DNA of 51,977 nucleotides from Bacteroidota bacterium. GTDB lineage: Bacteria; Bacteroidota; Bacteroidia; Palsa-948. The notes under the pieces are model-generated. The model was not told the origin of the DNA. It did no database searches and saw only the letters and a program-made list of their open reading frames with translations. This document shows, piece by piece, positions 51,777 through 51,977 of this stretch (positions are counted from its first letter, which is position 1; each line of letters begins with the position of its first letter). The translations under genes and the position numbers were made by a program. The stretch spans positions 1-51,977 of the forward strand of contig JACRAL010000001.1 of NCBI GenBank assembly GCA_016213435.1, in the 5' to 3' direction.

Positions 51777-51977
51777 TCAATTACTCACACTCTCAGGTTG
51801 GGATTTCCAAACAGCCCAACCAATCATGCCGATAGCTAGTCGTCCCTCAAAAACTCGTCTTCTCCTATAAAGTAAGTTGAAAAGTATTGAAAACAGGAGA
51901 ATAAATTTGCCAGAAAGTAGAGAGATTTGTAAAAAATCCGGCAGATAAATGTTAGCAAAACCCAAAGATAAACAGCA
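51777..51977 (-). CDS. C-terminal part of an unrecognised gene entering from the right edge
   Basis: The minus-strand frame is open to the last base (67 codons including the stop). It has a hydrophobic segment (FILLFSILFNLLY) followed by RRRRVFEGRLAIGMIGWAVW. It is convergent with pdxA, with 17 bases between the stops. This could be the end of a membrane-associated protein. I cannot name a family, and it may be chance. Confidence 0.3.
   Translation of the reverse strand, partial: CCLSLGFANIYLPDFLQISLLSGKFILLFSILFNLLYRRRRVFEGRLAIGMIGWAVWKSQPESVSN

Overview
The window comes from a member of the Bacteroidota. The evidence is a complete porPKLMN-type (gldKLMN) type IX secretion core, two kinds of type IX C-terminal sorting domain, two PorP/SprF-like proteins, the futalosine menaquinone gene mqnC, the long Bacteroidota-style IspG, and -7 promoter boxes of the TAnnTTTG type. 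Shine-Dalgarno sites are rarely obvious. No tRNA, rRNA, CRISPR array, transposase or prophage gene was seen. Species cannot be named from this alone.

Layout. Positions 2-13147 hold the 3' part (4,381 residues) of a giant repetitive surface protein: about 26 Ig-like repeats, then 13 repeats of a second kind, then 12 PKD domains, then a type B sorting domain. A PorP/SprF-like gene follows directly. Next come an RluE-like pseudouridine synthase, a polysaccharide flippase-like protein, a PhnP-like metallo-hydrolase and an unrecognised exported protein. Then come rpiB, hmgA, ispG and an EamA transporter (all minus strand) and, divergently, gcvP. Positions 26528-34412 hold a type A-sorted secreted protein, a strong terminator, and the porP-gldK-gldL-gldM-gldN cluster closed by a second terminator. 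The rest carries a SlyD-like FKBP isomerase, an arginine decarboxylase divergent from an arginase/agmatinase-family gene, argS, two envelope proteins of unknown role, an acyl-CoA ligase overlapping a FadN-like enzyme, a UPF1-like helicase, a DUF1858-like small protein, mqnC, an MFS protein, a free-standing four-helix-bundle (S23/Avd-like) gene and pdxA. A partial reading frame enters from the right edge on the minus strand.

How genes connect. The secretion core would export the giant adhesin and the type A protein. The first PorP/SprF-like gene probably serves the adhesin, because type B-sorted proteins are often encoded beside a cognate SprF-like partner. Several other genes are ordinary housekeeping or catabolic functions.

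The most unusual feature is a layer of small repeats over ordinary genes. (1) Tandem heptamers, usually four copies, have different unit sequences but the same architecture. They lie just before the starts of rpiB, hmgA and ispG, and in frame inside ispG and argS. A related 30-base element precedes both speA and its divergent neighbour. Eight-base-period versions flank the four-helix-bundle gene as an inverted pair. (2) GC-rich palindromic elements (CCCTCTCC-TTT-GGAGAGGG-like and CCCTAAAGGG-like) lie between genes and in frame inside ispG, gcvP and argS. (3) A TCCCGA...TCGGGA palindrome family includes a copy in argS bounded by perfect 10-base direct repeats. These look like small dispersed elements tolerated inside essential genes.
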